From Zea mays (lineage: Eukaryota > Streptophyta > Magnoliopsida > Poales > Poaceae), in contig NC_050098.1 in the NCBI RefSeq assembly GCF_902167145.1, positions 81,260,207-81,324,206 on the forward strand: a stretch of DNA of 64,000 nucleotides. The letters are read 5' to 3'. A program made the translations under genes and the position numbers. Of the stretch, positions 1-11,314 are shown piece by piece (position 1 is the first letter of the stretch; each line of letters starts with the position of its first letter). The notes beneath the pieces were generated by a model. That model made no database searches, was not told the origin of the DNA, and worked only from the letters and a program-made list of their open reading frames with translations.

Positions 1-859
1 CTATAAAACAATGACAGGAAGCTTTGCGACTTAATGCATCTGCCACCACATTGGCTTTTCCTAGGTGATAATGGATCTCCAAGTCATAATCTTTAATTAG
101 CTCAAGCCATCTTCTCTGCCTAATGTTCAGTTCTGACTGGGTAAAGATATATTTCAGACTTTTGTGATCCATATATAAATGACAAGTATTTCCTAGCAGA
201 TAATGAAGCCAAATCTTGAGGGCATGAACGACTGCAGCTAGTTCCAAGTCATCAATTGGGTAGTGTTCTTCATGCTGACACATTTGTCTTGAAGCATAAG
301 CTATGGCTCATCCTTCTTGCATCAAGACACATCCGAGTCCACTGCCTGACGCGTCACAATATACATCAAAAGACTTTTCAATATCCGGTTGGGCCAACAC
401 AGGGCAGTGGTTAATAACACCTTCAGCTGCTCAAAGGCTTCATTGCATTTTGAGGACCAATCAAACTTTGTATCATTCTTCAATAATGCCGTAATGGGTT
501 TAAAAATCTTGGAGAAATCCGGAATGAATCTGCGGTAATATCCAGCCAGTCCAAGGAAACTCCAAACGTGATGTACTGTAGTGGGTGGATTCCATTCTAG
601 AATATCCTTGACTTTGCTGGGATCGACCACAATCCCTTTAGTAGACAATGCATGTCCAAAAAACTGGATTTCCTCCAACCAAAATGCGCATTTGCTGAAC
701 TTTGCATACAATTGATGTTCCCTTAAGCGCATCAGCATGATTCGCAAGTGCTTTGCATGCTCCTCTTCATTTTTGGAATAGATTAAAATGTCGTCAATGA
801 AGACTACCAAAAATTTATCCAACTCGGGTATAAATACCAAGTTCATTAAATATGTGAAG
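1..859 (-). pseudogene. Duplicated RT to RNase H fragment of element A
   Basis: This stretch repeats 1907-2765 at a constant offset of 1906 bp with roughly 25-30 substitutions by eye (about 3%). The minus strand encodes the end of RT (FIDD at about 795-806, [12 protein letters not shown]) and then RNase H, whose frame is entered through a one-base loss near 405. That same loss is present in the other copy, so the frameshift predates the duplication. At 859/860 the RT sequence is joined to the C-terminal part of integrase, which is not a normal element order. RT here keeps both catalytic aspartates, unlike its partner copy. Confidence 0.85.
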
Positions 860-2306
860 CTTCCTTCAAGTTGTCTTATCTGTTGAACTTTTTCTCTGTT
901 TCTTTGACCATGTCAGGCCTGAAAAACCACCTTTCTCCGGGTTCTGACCAATTTAAGGGTGTCCGGCATCGTCGTCCGTACAGTGCTTCAAACGGTGCCA
1001 TCTTAATGCTTTCCTGATAGCTATTATTATAAGAAAATTCTGCCAATGGCAGACAATCATCCCATTTCTGCGGAAACTCCAGGACACATGCCCGTAGCAT
1101 ATCCTCCAGTATCTGATTTACTCTCTCAATTTGTCCACTTGTTTGAGGATGATAAGCCGAACTATGGAGCAACTTAGTACCCAAGGACTTGTGTAGCTCT
1201 TCCCAAAACTTGGATACAAATTGCGGTCCACGGTCCGACACTATTGTTTTTGGAACTCCATGTAAACTGAGAATATGGGCAATATAAAGCTCCGCATATG
1301 CGACCACTGGATATTTTGTCTTGACGGGACGAAAAAGAGCAATCTTTGTAAGCCGATCAGTTATGACCCAAATAGAGTCAAAGCCTTTGGCTGTCTTGGG
1401 CAATCCCACAATGAAATCCATACTAATATCTTCCCATTTCCAAATTGGGATGGGCAAGGACTGTAATGGTCCAGCGGTCTTCATATATACTGCCTTGACA
1501 CGTCTGCAGGTGTCACATCTTGCCACATAGCGTGCGATTTCAATCTTCATTTTTGTCCACCAATAATGTTGCTTTAAGTCTTGATACATCTTAGTACTTC
1601 CAGGGTTAATGGAATATCGACTAAGATGAGCTTCATCCAAGATCTGTTGGCGGACTTCAGCATTCTTTGGCACAACTATGTGATCTTTAAACCATATTAC
1701 TCCTTGGTCATCCTTCCTGAAGCAATTTGCTTTGCCGGCTTCTATTTTCTCATGAATATACTTCATACCCTTATCGGCTCTTTGGGCATCAATAATTCTT
1801 TGTAGAAGAATTGACTCAAGCTTCAAATTCCTCAAGGTTCCTTGTTGTACATTACTCAGGTTCAACTTTTCCATTTCTTGACATAGAGTGGTGTCAGGTG
1901 TTCTTACTGTAAAACAATGACAGGAAGCTTTGCGACTTAATGCATCTGCCACCACATTGGCTTTTCCTAGGTGATAATGGATCTCCAAGTCATAATCTTT
2001 AATTAGCTCAAGCCATCTTCTCTGCCTCATGTTCAGTTCTGACTGGGTAAAGATATATTTCAGACTTTTGTGATCCATATATAAATGACAAGTATTTCCC
2101 AGCAGATAATGAAGCCAAATCTTGAGGGCATGAACGACTGCAGCTAGTTCCAAGTCATCAATTGGGTAGTGTTCTTCATGCCGACACATTTGTCTTGAAG
2201 CATAAGCTATGACTCGTCCTTCTTGCATCAAGACACATTCGAGTCCACTGCCTGACGCGTCACAATATACATCAAAAGACTTTTCAATATCCGGTTGGGC
2301 CAACAC
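860..2306 (-). pseudogene. RNase H and integrase region of element A pol
   Basis: The minus-strand reading starts in RNase H ([16 protein letters not shown]-like [17 protein letters not shown]) and passes into integrase. The HHCC zinc-binding region includes HYWW and CDTCRRVK. The catalytic core shows DFIVGLP, VSDRGPQF and QTSGQIERVN, supplying the D, D and E residues. The reading stops at FNR just above 876. The sequence up to 860 still resembles the next integrase residues (DNLKEA) before it jumps into a second RT copy. The frame is open for 476 codons, which is long for a decayed element. The C-terminal domain and any chromodomain are missing here because of the duplication junction. Confidence 0.87.
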
Positions 2307-3256
2307 AGGGCAGTGGTTAATAACACCTTCAGCTGCTCAAAGGCTTCATTGCATTTTGAGGACCAATCAAACTTTGTATCATTCTTCAATAATGTCGTAA
2401 TGGGTTTAAAAATCTTGGAGAAATCTGGAATGAATCTGCGGTAATATCCAGCCAGTCCAAGGAAACTCCAAACTTGATGTACTGTAGTGGGTGGATTCCA
2501 TTCTAGAATATCCTTGACTTTGCTGTGATCGACCACAATCGCTTTAGCAGACAATACATGTCCAAAAAATTGGATTTCCTCCAACCAAAATGCGCCTTTG
2601 CTGAACTTGGCATACAATTGATGTTCCCTTAAGCGCATCAGCACGATCTGCAAGTGCTTTGCATTCTCCTCTTCATTTTTGGAATAGATTAAAATGTCGC
2701 CAATGAAGACTACCACAAATTTATCCAACTCGGGCATAAATACCGAGTTCATTAAATATGTGAAGTGGGCTGGAGCATTTGTTAATCTGAAAGACATGAC
2801 CAGATATTCAAATAACCCATACCGCGTAGTGAATGCGGTCTTGGGTATATCCTCGGGTCGAATACGGATCTGATGATAACCCGATCTGAGATCAATCTTG
2901 GAGAATACCCGAGCTCCTGTAAGTTGATCGAACAGAATATCGATCCGAGGAAGAGGATACTTATTCTTGATGGTAACCTCATTGAGGGGTCTATAGTCCA
3001 CGCACATTCGTAGTGTCTGATCCTTCTTCTTGACGAAGATTGCTGGACATCCCCACGGTGATGAACTTGGTCTGATGAACCCTTTCTCCAACAAATCTTG
3101 GAGTTGAGTCTTGAATTCTACTAGTTCATTAGGTGGCATGCGATACGACCTTCTAGAAATGGGAGCCATACCGGGCTTCAATTCAATCACAAATTTCCAC
3201 ATCCCTTTCAGGAGGCAGTCTGGGCAAGTCTTCGGGAAAGACATATGAAAATTCAC
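2228..3256 (-). pseudogene. Reverse transcriptase of element A, catalytic Asp lost
   Basis: The minus-strand frame covers most of RT: the linker [11 protein letters not shown], then [44 protein letters not shown] and the active-site strand. Active RTs have FIDD or YVDD at that strand; here it reads FIGD because codon GAC is GGC at 2698-2700 on the minus strand. The first catalytic aspartate of the pair is therefore gone. The frame ends after LLTTA through a one-base loss near 2310 that separates RT from RNase H. A second frameshift near 3200-3256 separates it from the protease. An active enzyme from this copy is not expected. Confidence 0.88.
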
Positions 3257-4853
3257 ATACCACTAGAATATCCTGAATTTCTTGTACTATGGTTTCGAAA
3301 ACTTGTCCAGATGCTTTGACTGGGACAGCTATAGGGATGGACAATTGGACTTCTTCATGACCATAACTTAACTTAATGGTCCTTTGGTCAGTATTGAGGA
3401 TGGCTTTATTCTGGGCTAACCAATTCATCCCTAGAATCACACATATATCTTGCCCCTTTATAACAATCATGTTTGTAAGAAATTCCCGTCTGGCCGAAGA
3501 TACGGGTATGTGGAAGGCTACTTCCTTAGTAAATATTCGGCCCCCAGGTGAATGGATAACAAATCCCTCCCTTGATTCAGTGCAATGTATGCAATATTTC
3601 TCCATAAAAGTCTTGCTTATGAAGGTATGTGATGCACCAGAATCGAAAAGGATAGCTGCTGGGCGGTTGGCAACAAGGAACGTACCCATCGTCACCGGTT
3701 CGCCTTCCGGTGTAGTAGCCACCTGGGTATAATAGACCCGTCCAGTTCTCTTCAAATTTTTGCCCGTAGAAGAGTTGGTCGTGTTCCCCTTTCCTTGATT
3801 TGATTTCCCAGAATTCTGCTGAAAGATGGATTTGTTTTGCTTCGGATATGGGCAGTCCTTGATAAAATGCCCGGACTTTCCACAGTTGAAGCAACCACTG
3901 GAGGAACTGGAAAGGGCAGGGAAACGAGTACCAGAGGCACTCGACTGATTGGTAGGAATGGGGCAGGAGTGGGACGAATAAATACGGGCTGCTTGAATGG
4001 ATATGAAGGTGGGCGAGGCGAAGAACAATTTGGATTGAAAGGTCGGATTACCAACCTTGTTCTCTTTTTAGGTCCTTGAGTTGATTTTTCACTCGCATAT
4101 CCCTTTGACTTTCCGTGTCCCGCATTTTTGGCTTCAACTACCAGTGCTGTATTGACAGCCCTACTGTATGTGAGGTCCAAACATGTCACCATCTTACGCT
4201 GAAGTCTGTCATTTAGTCCCCTCATGAAACAATTCTTCTTTTTCAGATCTGTATCCATGTGATCAATGGCGTATTGGAGAGGTGGTTGAATTTATTGAGA
4301 TACTGCATCACAGTATCCCCCCTTGCTTCAGTTGGATGAACTCTTCTAGTTTCATTTGGAGCACTCCCTCTGGAACATAATGTTCCTGGAATGCCAGCTT
4401 GAATTCTTCCCAAGTGACTTGATGTCCAACAGGCTGGATCTTGGAAAAATTCGCCCACCAGGTACTGGTAGGCCCTCTTAACTACTAAGCGGCAAACAGG
4501 GGCTTTTGCGTCTCCGTGCATCGGATTAGCCCAAACTTCTGTTCCATTACTCGCACCCATTCGTCGGCTTCCAAGGGTTCCTCTGCCTTGACGAAGAGCA
4601 GTGGACGAGTTTCAGAGAACTCCAGAGAGGTAGTATCTCGTGGTCCCTGAGGAGGAACTCTTCCTCCATGTTGTTGAAATTGGTTGCCCACCATTTTGCG
4701 CAGAAAGCGTGTGTTATCGGCGGTGGCGTTGACCAAGGCAGCGATAGCCTTGGCCAATGTAGGAGGTACGAGCGACGGATTGGGAGTGTCCTCCCCACCA
4801 CGAGATGTACCTACCCCATCATGTGCACGGGTCTGGGATGGCATCTGAGCCAA
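3183..4853 (-). pseudogene. gag and aspartic protease of element A, frameshifted
   Basis: Four overlapping minus-strand frames together cover gag and protease. Gag starts at 4853 (MAQMPSQTRA); its middle contains FVKAEEPLEADEWVRVMEQKF, typical of plant Ty3 gag. A CCHC zinc knuckle, CFNCGKSGHFIKDC, lies at about 3870-3911. The protease motif [12 protein letters not shown] follows at about 3610-3645, and later ILGMNWL. The reading hops between frames near 4490, 4250 and 3900, so the gene needs at least three frameshifts and is a pseudogene. The order gag, knuckle, protease, RT is normal. Confidence 0.86.
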
Positions 4854-4995
4854 AGAAACATTTGGAAAAAATATAACATGCCATCATACACCATCTTTAT
4901 TTCATTGCGTAATAGTAATAATTATACAGACTCCATTATACAACTCAACTTTTCTTACTTATTTTACATAAGTACATTACTTAGACTATACTACT

Positions 4996-5571
4996 CTAGT
5001 CTTCTTCATCCTTAGATGTTCCGCTGCCTGCTTCAAGAGACCATTCATCTGCCAGATTCATGGAAGGAGGGGCTCCAAAAAGGTCAATTCCCCCATCAGA
5101 TCCTCCATTTGTGGTTCCAGATGGTCCAGCTCCCATTGCTGCCAAATTAGGTGGCACGTTCGGATGCAGTCGATTATACAGTACATGCACTTCTTCATGC
5201 AAGGTGTTACAGTACGCCTGCAAGTTTTCGAGGGATGCGCTACGTTCTGCTACACAAGCTAGAGCTTTGGCTTCACAGTCCCAAGCAAAAGAGCGCGAAT
5301 TGATGGCCCAATCAATGGCCGTATCGCGTTCCAAAATTTCATACTGCAGGCGACTAACTTCGGCTGACAGCTCCGCTATACGATGGCTATCCCGCTCACG
5401 CGCCCTATTCCTGTGACGTTGTTCTGACCGAAGTTGTTCCACCCGGGCTTCCAGGTCTCCAATTGGGTCATTACTGCCACTACTACTTCCTTCATGCCTG
5501 GAGGCCAGCTGATGTCGAGGCACACCCTGAGGTTCAGTCGATTTGCGCTGGGTAGTCTTAGTGCGCGCCAT
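4996..5571 (-). CDS. Extra ORF between 5' LTR and gag with histone H3-tail-like N-terminus and coiled coil
   Basis: The open frame reaches back to 5613, but I choose the internal ATG at 5569-5571 because the residues that follow match the start of histone H3. After Met the protein reads ARTKTTQRKST, against ARTKQTARKST in H3, and then PRHQLA against PRKQLA. Residues 2-5 and 9-12 are identical. The rest (about 190 residues) is unlike histone. It has a Ser/Gly stretch, then a long heptad-rich Glu/Arg/Leu segment (LEARVEQLRSEQ to about HNRLHPN) that should form a coiled coil, then a Gly-rich acidic tail ending SGTSKDEED. It lies upstream of gag on the same strand, where element D also carries a coiled-coil ORF. 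The function is unknown; the frame is open throughout. Confidence 0.72.
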   Translation of the reverse strand: MARTKTTQRKSTEPQGVPRHQLASRHEGSSSGSNDPIGDLEARVEQLRSEQRHRNRARERDSHRIAELSAEVSRLQYEILERDTAIDWAINSRSFAWDCEAKALACVAERSASLENLQAYCNTLHEEVHVLYNRLHPNVPPNLAAMGAGPSGTTNGGSDGGIDLFGAPPSMNLADEWSLEAGSGTSKDEED

Positions 5572-5809
5572 ATCTCCATAAGAGGGGAAATTTATTAGTA
5601 TAGTTTTAAACATGATGCATGCGCAACCTAATAATTATGGGATCACACTTTCGTCGATCCCTTACTTCCTTATATATTGCACTCTGCTACCCGATTCTAA
5701 AAAGTAAGTTACAACCAGAAAGTGGCAAGATAAGAATGAAAGAATATTTTAAGGTGAGTATTTAAAAATTCTTTTGAAGTACTACGTAATGTCTGAAGAG
5801 ATGGGCTTC

Positions 5810-5821
5810 GCTCTGATACCA
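5810..5821 (-). other. Primer-binding site (initiator tRNA-Met) of element A
   Basis: The minus strand reads TGGTATCAGAGC, the complement of the 3' end of plant initiator tRNA-Met. It sits two bases inside the LTR edge. It fixes the minus orientation of the element and the inner border of the 5' LTR. Confidence 0.92.
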
Positions 5822-5823
5822 GC

Positions 5824-8800
5824 TATCACGGAACCTCCCAAGGTATTAGGCCCACCTACAGCTGTCCTTGTCCTAAGGATCTCGGACAACCCTGTAGATG
5901 CACATAATCACTTGACAAGTTCGGTCATCTGTATCCTCATCATTTCACCCAAGAGCGCTTTACCCATCACGTAGACATTACATCACATTGGAGGAAAGAA
6001 TAACTGAAATCATATTACAATAACTTAATTTACATTCATAAAATATAAGGAGAGAGTATTATTACAGTACCGGGTGTTATGAGCGCATAAAATATTATTA
6101 CATACCAGGGAGGCAAAACACCCTCCCGCACAAAGGTTTAGTGTTATCAAACTGGGAGGCAAACATCCTCCCGCACACACGATCACTGATTTGGCTCCTC
6201 CTTTGGTACCACCTTCGAGCAGAAACAGCAAAACTTCGTTGTTTCATCACCTACAATAACATGGGTTTGAAAACCTTGAGTACGGAGTGTACTTTCGCAA
6301 GTCTTACCCCACAAAGGAAAAGACTCTCAAGGATATGCTGGCTTGTGGGATTCAAGGTAGAACTGATCAAGAATCAAAGACTCTGTTTGCAGAAATGCTT
6401 ACTAACAATGGATCCTTAAAATTCCAATTTTATTATCAGGTTAAGTGAAGTTACCTGCATCTAAAGTTCTTTCTACCTAGTTCAAGCACTTGGCGTACAC
6501 TAGCCATCTTTTATCAACCCTTCACTTTACTGGATTGCTACGTGTAGGGCCGTGACCAAGTCTTCATATCCGAGAAGTAACAGCGATCTGAATCGATTAA
6601 TACTGAGCTGATGAGCTCCAACCACACGACATATGTAGCACTTAACCCTTGCATATGTCAACTCGCCACCGGGTTTCTCAAGACCAGACCGGGTTCACGC
6701 CAACCGAGAGCACAGATACACCACCGTCCAGCCTCTTCCCATGGAGGGTACATGCTACTCTCGCCATCTCTCCACTCCTATTGCGTGTTGGCCTTTTTGG
6801 TATTGGTCCGATCGAGGCAAATCTTACCCATGATGAGGCATGTGGCCAGTTAAAAGGTCCTCGATCATCAAGCCTACATCTGTATGGTCCTTAATCGACT
6901 CAGACAGAGACACTACACCAAGACTTCCTTCTTGTGCAAGTCACCCGCCCGGTCTCGTCTTTATCATTTTAACCCAAAGTTTGGTACCTGACAGAGGTAC
7001 ATCTTTCCAGATGTTGAACCCATCATGGCCATGATGGATTCACCATCAAATCTTTTCTTTTGAAAACTTCCCATAGCATATGAAGCATCATCTTTGTTTA
7101 AAACAAAACATTTTGTTTTCTAAGGCAAGACTAAGCATCAGAAAACTTTTAAGTAAAACAGGTATCAAGGAATGGTAAACAATTCCAAGGAAGGAAATGC
7201 AGCAATTGTTTAGCACTGAACTCCTATCACCTAATGCATCATTTCAAGTGATAAAGAGTTTGAAATAACAAGGAAGGGGTAAATGCACCGGGGCTTGCCT
7301 TGTGTTGTAGGAGACTCAGGATCTCTTCCACAAATATCAAAGTAGAAACTATTCTCGATAGGTGGAATTTCAGCTTGTGGGACAGTTTCTTCTTCGACTA
7401 TCACTTCTTCTTCATTTTCTACACATAACAATACATATACATAAATGCTTATGTGATGCTATGAATATGCAGTTATAATAGAAACAGACTAAGTTGTATC
7501 TTGAATATAACTTTCCTTCACGGTACACCTGAGTCACTCGGGTTTCCTGAGTTAGTACTCTATTAGGGTTAGGCAATTTTATCCTAGGAAGCTAGTGTCT
7601 TGGGTTTGGGTGCAAACAATGTCCAAACCATGTCAAACTTTACCTAAGGGCTTTAATCACAAACCCAAGCTTACTCAAAAAGTTTCATTATCTTTGGAGC
7701 TACCAATTTAATTCTAAAATTCTAAAAGACTAGGTTTAGGCATCCTTAAATGCTAAATAATTCCTGGTTGGATTAAAAATCATGAATCTATTTTTATTAA
7801 ATATTAGAGAAATTTAGGAGTCCAATAAAATTGGTATCATGATTTTATCATTTTTCTAGAATTTCCTATAAATTTCCTAAGCCCGGCAGAAAAAGAAAAA
7901 AGAAAAGAATGAATAGTGCTGGGCTGAATCCAGCCCAAGCCGGCCCGAGTAAGGAGGAAACACGTGCGCCCGCGCTGGCAACCTTGCGTAGAGACCCCTG
8001 TTGATTTGAAAAACCTGTAAAGAAGCGGCGGCAAAAACCTGTAAAGAAGCGGCGGCACTATTCACATGTTTCTCTGACATTCGCACTTAAGCCCTTGCAC
8101 TTCTATTTCTTCATCGCACTCGGTCCACGATGGTGAACGGCGATAAGTGCGCCCTCCGACGAACTTGTACTGGCCGGGATGCACAACGATCGGTGCCCTA
8201 ACTCGGTCGACACCTAATTCTACTCCTGGCGATCCTAATCCGACCCTCAATTGCACGAATTCGGCCCAGAGTTCATCTGTTCACGACGACGGCGAGACCT
8301 GAGGGAAAACTGAGGTGTTCTAGGTGACTCAATGTGGTCTAGTTCAATCAATCGGGTCTACGAGCAACAAGAGACTTAAGGGATGCTAGATCACCAAGCA
8401 GAGAGGCATGAACCAACCTGTAGATGGCTGGCCACGGTGAGAAGCTCACGGCGGCGCGGAAAACCGATTTGGGGGAAATCCCGAATTAAGGCGCTATGGT
8501 GGACGATTGGAGGCAAGGAGCGATGCACTGGGCGCGTAACAACCTAGAGGAGCTAGCTATGCACTCAATTTATAGAGACTAACAACGGTGGCACCCAATT
8601 TGAGGAAGACACGCTGGCGGTCGGAGAGAGGGGTAAGTTACTGGTGCGAGCTACCGTGGCAGTCACTGGCTAATGAGCTATGATGGTCACTGGTTACTCT
8701 CCATGACTAATGACGACGTGGTAAAACAGTCTAAGGCATGGCGTAACCGAGTGAACAACGGCAGCCACGTCGAGAGCCGCACAGCCACGTCACCGACAAG

Positions 8801-9867
8801 TGGGTACGGTGAACAGTCTGGTGATAGGGTCCAAGATCATCCCAGCGCCAAGATCTTTTACCCCGAGTCATTATCCACGCGCCACCGGGCACGAATCGCA
8901 GCACCGGCGTGAATCCTGGCGTGAGGATCACTGACGGCGAGATACGCTGCACCTGATCTTGTTCAGTACTGTACCATCTAAACCATTCATCAGAGCGTCT
9001 GACAGAGTGAGTTAGAGGGCTTGATTCCCAAACTTTTGTGTAGCAACTCATCAATCCTTCTGCAGCAAAGTTGTTTATCTATAATCTAGCTACAACTTTG
9101 TTACAAAGGTCTTGCGGAAACATCCACTAAATCCCCCACAATTCGATTACAGAGTTCATCGGATTTTACTATCAGTATAAATTTAGTCTTTAATAGTGAC
9201 AGACAGTCCAACTTCATGTCCATTTGTCTTCAATTTTTGTACAACACTAATGCTTAGTCACTTAATCAAAGTTGTGCTCCTCTCATAGCTCTACAAGATT
9301 GATGTATTGACCTAGGGAAAAATCCTCATGAATTAAGAAATACAAAGCTCCAAATTTGGCCTAATCACACTGAAATTAGAGCTAGCCACATAAGTGTGCT
9401 TGAGACTTTTTGCAATTAAGTCCAAATTGTCCCACAATACTTGAAAATCCTCCAATGTAAAAGTTGTTTGGTTTTTGATGTTCTACCACTTTGATATTAC
9501 ATTTTGGCCAAAAGTGTATAGAATTTGAATTCACCCCATAGGTCACAAATTAGGGTTTACTAGGGTTCCTTCTAGGGTTTTGAGCACTTTAGGGTTTTTG
9601 TGTCACTCAAATCCACCAAGTTGATATCTTGTGAACATTTCCAATGAATTTTGAGATATTACTCACATTGGCTTACTATTATCCACATGCCCTAATCCCA
9701 GGGTTAAGTACCCTACCCTAGGGTTAAGAATACTTCAAATCATCCCATCACATTTGTTCTGAAATTTTACCTAGTGGATGCATTCTAGGTGTAGCAAACA
9801 ACATGAAATGCCAATGCATATGATGTCATGCTCATGTTTTAGTGCCAGTAACACCAGGGGTGTTACA
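5824..9867 (-). repeat. 5' LTR of element A (about 4.0 kb)
   Basis: The inner edge is next to the PBS (plus strand TATCACGGAACC, so the expected terminal TG appears as TA). The outer edge reads GGGGTGTTACA on the plus strand, giving an LTR start of TGTAACACCCC on the minus strand. That start can fold with the adjacent GGTGTTACT as a short hairpin, as in other LTRs here. The partner LTR is outside the window, so the length rests on these two edges only. I see no gene inside; ORFs in it are short and unrelated to known families. The sequence 9540-9750 is rich in TAGGGTTT-like words. Confidence 0.8.
8568..8574 (-). promoter_or_regulatory. Candidate TATA box in the 5' LTR of element A
   Basis: The minus strand reads TATAAAT in the middle of the LTR, downstream (in element orientation) of the outer LTR half. 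Position and orientation fit an LTR promoter. No experimental support; short motif. Confidence 0.4.
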
Positions 9868-10126
9868 GGTAGGTGATTTGGTAATTTTTCTTGATCACTT
9901 TATGTTGGTGCTCCTATGCTCTTAGAAGGGTGAGGTTAGGGTTTTGGTCACTCCCTTCCATTTCACCACTATGGGATGGCTATGCTAATCCTCTAGGGTG
10001 TATAACACATAATTAGAAGTTTGATCCTTAATTTTGGTGGCTTTTGCCTTCATTTATCCACAATTGATAATATGTTATGTGGTGTGGGTTTGGTTAACCT
10101 CTCCAGCTAACACTAGAGGTGTTACA
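9868..10126. other. Unassigned 259 bp strip ending in a second LTR-like terminus
   Basis: It follows the outer edge of element A's LTR and ends at GAGGTGTTACA, the same type of terminus as at 9867 (GGGGTGTTACA). It could be the remaining end of an older LTR into which A inserted, or A's LTR may extend to 10126. I see no gene or other feature in it. Confidence 0.35.
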
Positions 10127-11314
10127 AAAAGCTCTAAAGTTGTACCCAAGGGAATTGATAGGTATCGAGTTATATTTGGTACTAGGGTGGCCCGATCTTC
10201 ATGATAGTAGGTTGATAAATAGGATGATTGGATATAAAAAATAATGGAATAACAAGGTGAATTTGCTGAAGAACAGCGGGTAACTGACTTTATACCTGAT
10301 CAAGGTCGGAGGTGACCAAGCGACGGGGAGAGAGAGACCGAAACCGTGTAGACTTCGACTCGATCTCTGAACGATCGCAGAACGAGAACTAGAGCTAATC
10401 CACACAATTCGGGGCAGCGTACTGGAACCCGCAAGGCACGAACTAGTGGATCTCGGAGGAATCTCTTCACAAGTCTAGGAGAACAACGAAGAACAGGGGT
10501 AGAGTAAACATTGAGCAGCTTGGCTGCACAAATCGGTTGGATTATCAAATCATCAAAATGCCTTTCAATCGTGCTTACATCATAGACATGTGGGGGTATT
10601 TATACTAGCAACAACCAGCCTTAGATAGGTATAAACAAGAAAAGAAAGTATTTTAACGTGCTAATGTGAAGGGGGCTCTTTGGGAGATCTCCAGAGTTGT
10701 TTCCGCGTGGTTGTTTGACTTCTGCACAGTTTTCAGTATTTTGATAATAACTTCTCCTAGGAGTCTCCAAATGGTGTGGGACTGGATGCATTGGAAAACT
10801 TCCTTGATAAGCTTTCTCACCATGTATAGCATGCCTAATGAAACTTCGTAGAATGAAGCAATTTAATATATAAACTTGGTCATCAAGCAGACTGTTGAAC
10901 TTCTGACCACTCAGCACTAAAGTAGGTCGGCTGCCTTGCTGGGAGATCTAATTAAGTCGGCCTTAGAAGCATTGGAAAACTAGACTTCAAGAGCTCTCCA
11001 AAAAGTACTTATGGGTCTTCACAGCTTTTGGGAATCAAAACATATGACTGTTTCTTCTGGACGGTTCTGTTGCGCTAGACTAACTCGAACATAGCTCTTC
11101 TCTCTGATTCACCCTTGATATGTTCTATCCTTCCTCTTTGGTGAACCTAAGAAACATCAACATACACGACTTAGGTAGCATAGAGTTCTCATTAGTGTTT
11201 AATTGAAATTCATAAAGTAGTGCGTGCATGTCTTGTTGTATCTTTTTCTCTTAGCTCCGAGTGATAGGTCTAGTAGGAATGGTCGGCAAGGTTAACGATG
11301 TTGGTATGGTCACA
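10127..11314 (-). repeat. Probable 3' LTR region of element B
   Basis: On the minus strand a purine tract (TTCAAGGAGGAGGA, 11315-11328) is followed by TGTGACCATACC, a plausible LTR start at 11314. The integrase frame runs past this point to a stop at 11270, so the gene would end inside the LTR. The outer end of the LTR (somewhere between about 10127 and 10300) cannot be fixed, since the partner LTR is not seen. A minus-strand TATAAATACCCCC lies at 10592-10604. Confidence 0.5.
10596..10603 (-). promoter_or_regulatory. TATA box in the LTR of element B
   Basis: The minus strand reads TATAAATA followed by CCCCC, a canonical plant TATA box in the LTR region and in the element's orientation. It supports calling this region an LTR. 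Confidence 0.5.

Larger units (their letters stand above)
1..9867 (-). mobile_element. Element A: Tekay-like Ty3/gypsy retrotransposon, left part outside window
   Basis: On the minus strand the order is 5' LTR, PBS, extra ORF, gag, protease, RT, RNase H, integrase, then a second partial RT/RNase H that runs off the left edge. The gene order with integrase after RNase H is that of Ty3/gypsy. The 4 kb LTR and initiator-Met PBS fit the Tekay/Del chromoviruses, but the chromodomain region is not in the window, so lineage is inferred. The coding frames carry several frameshifts and the element is defective. The 3' LTR and the left target duplication lie outside. Confidence 0.88.
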
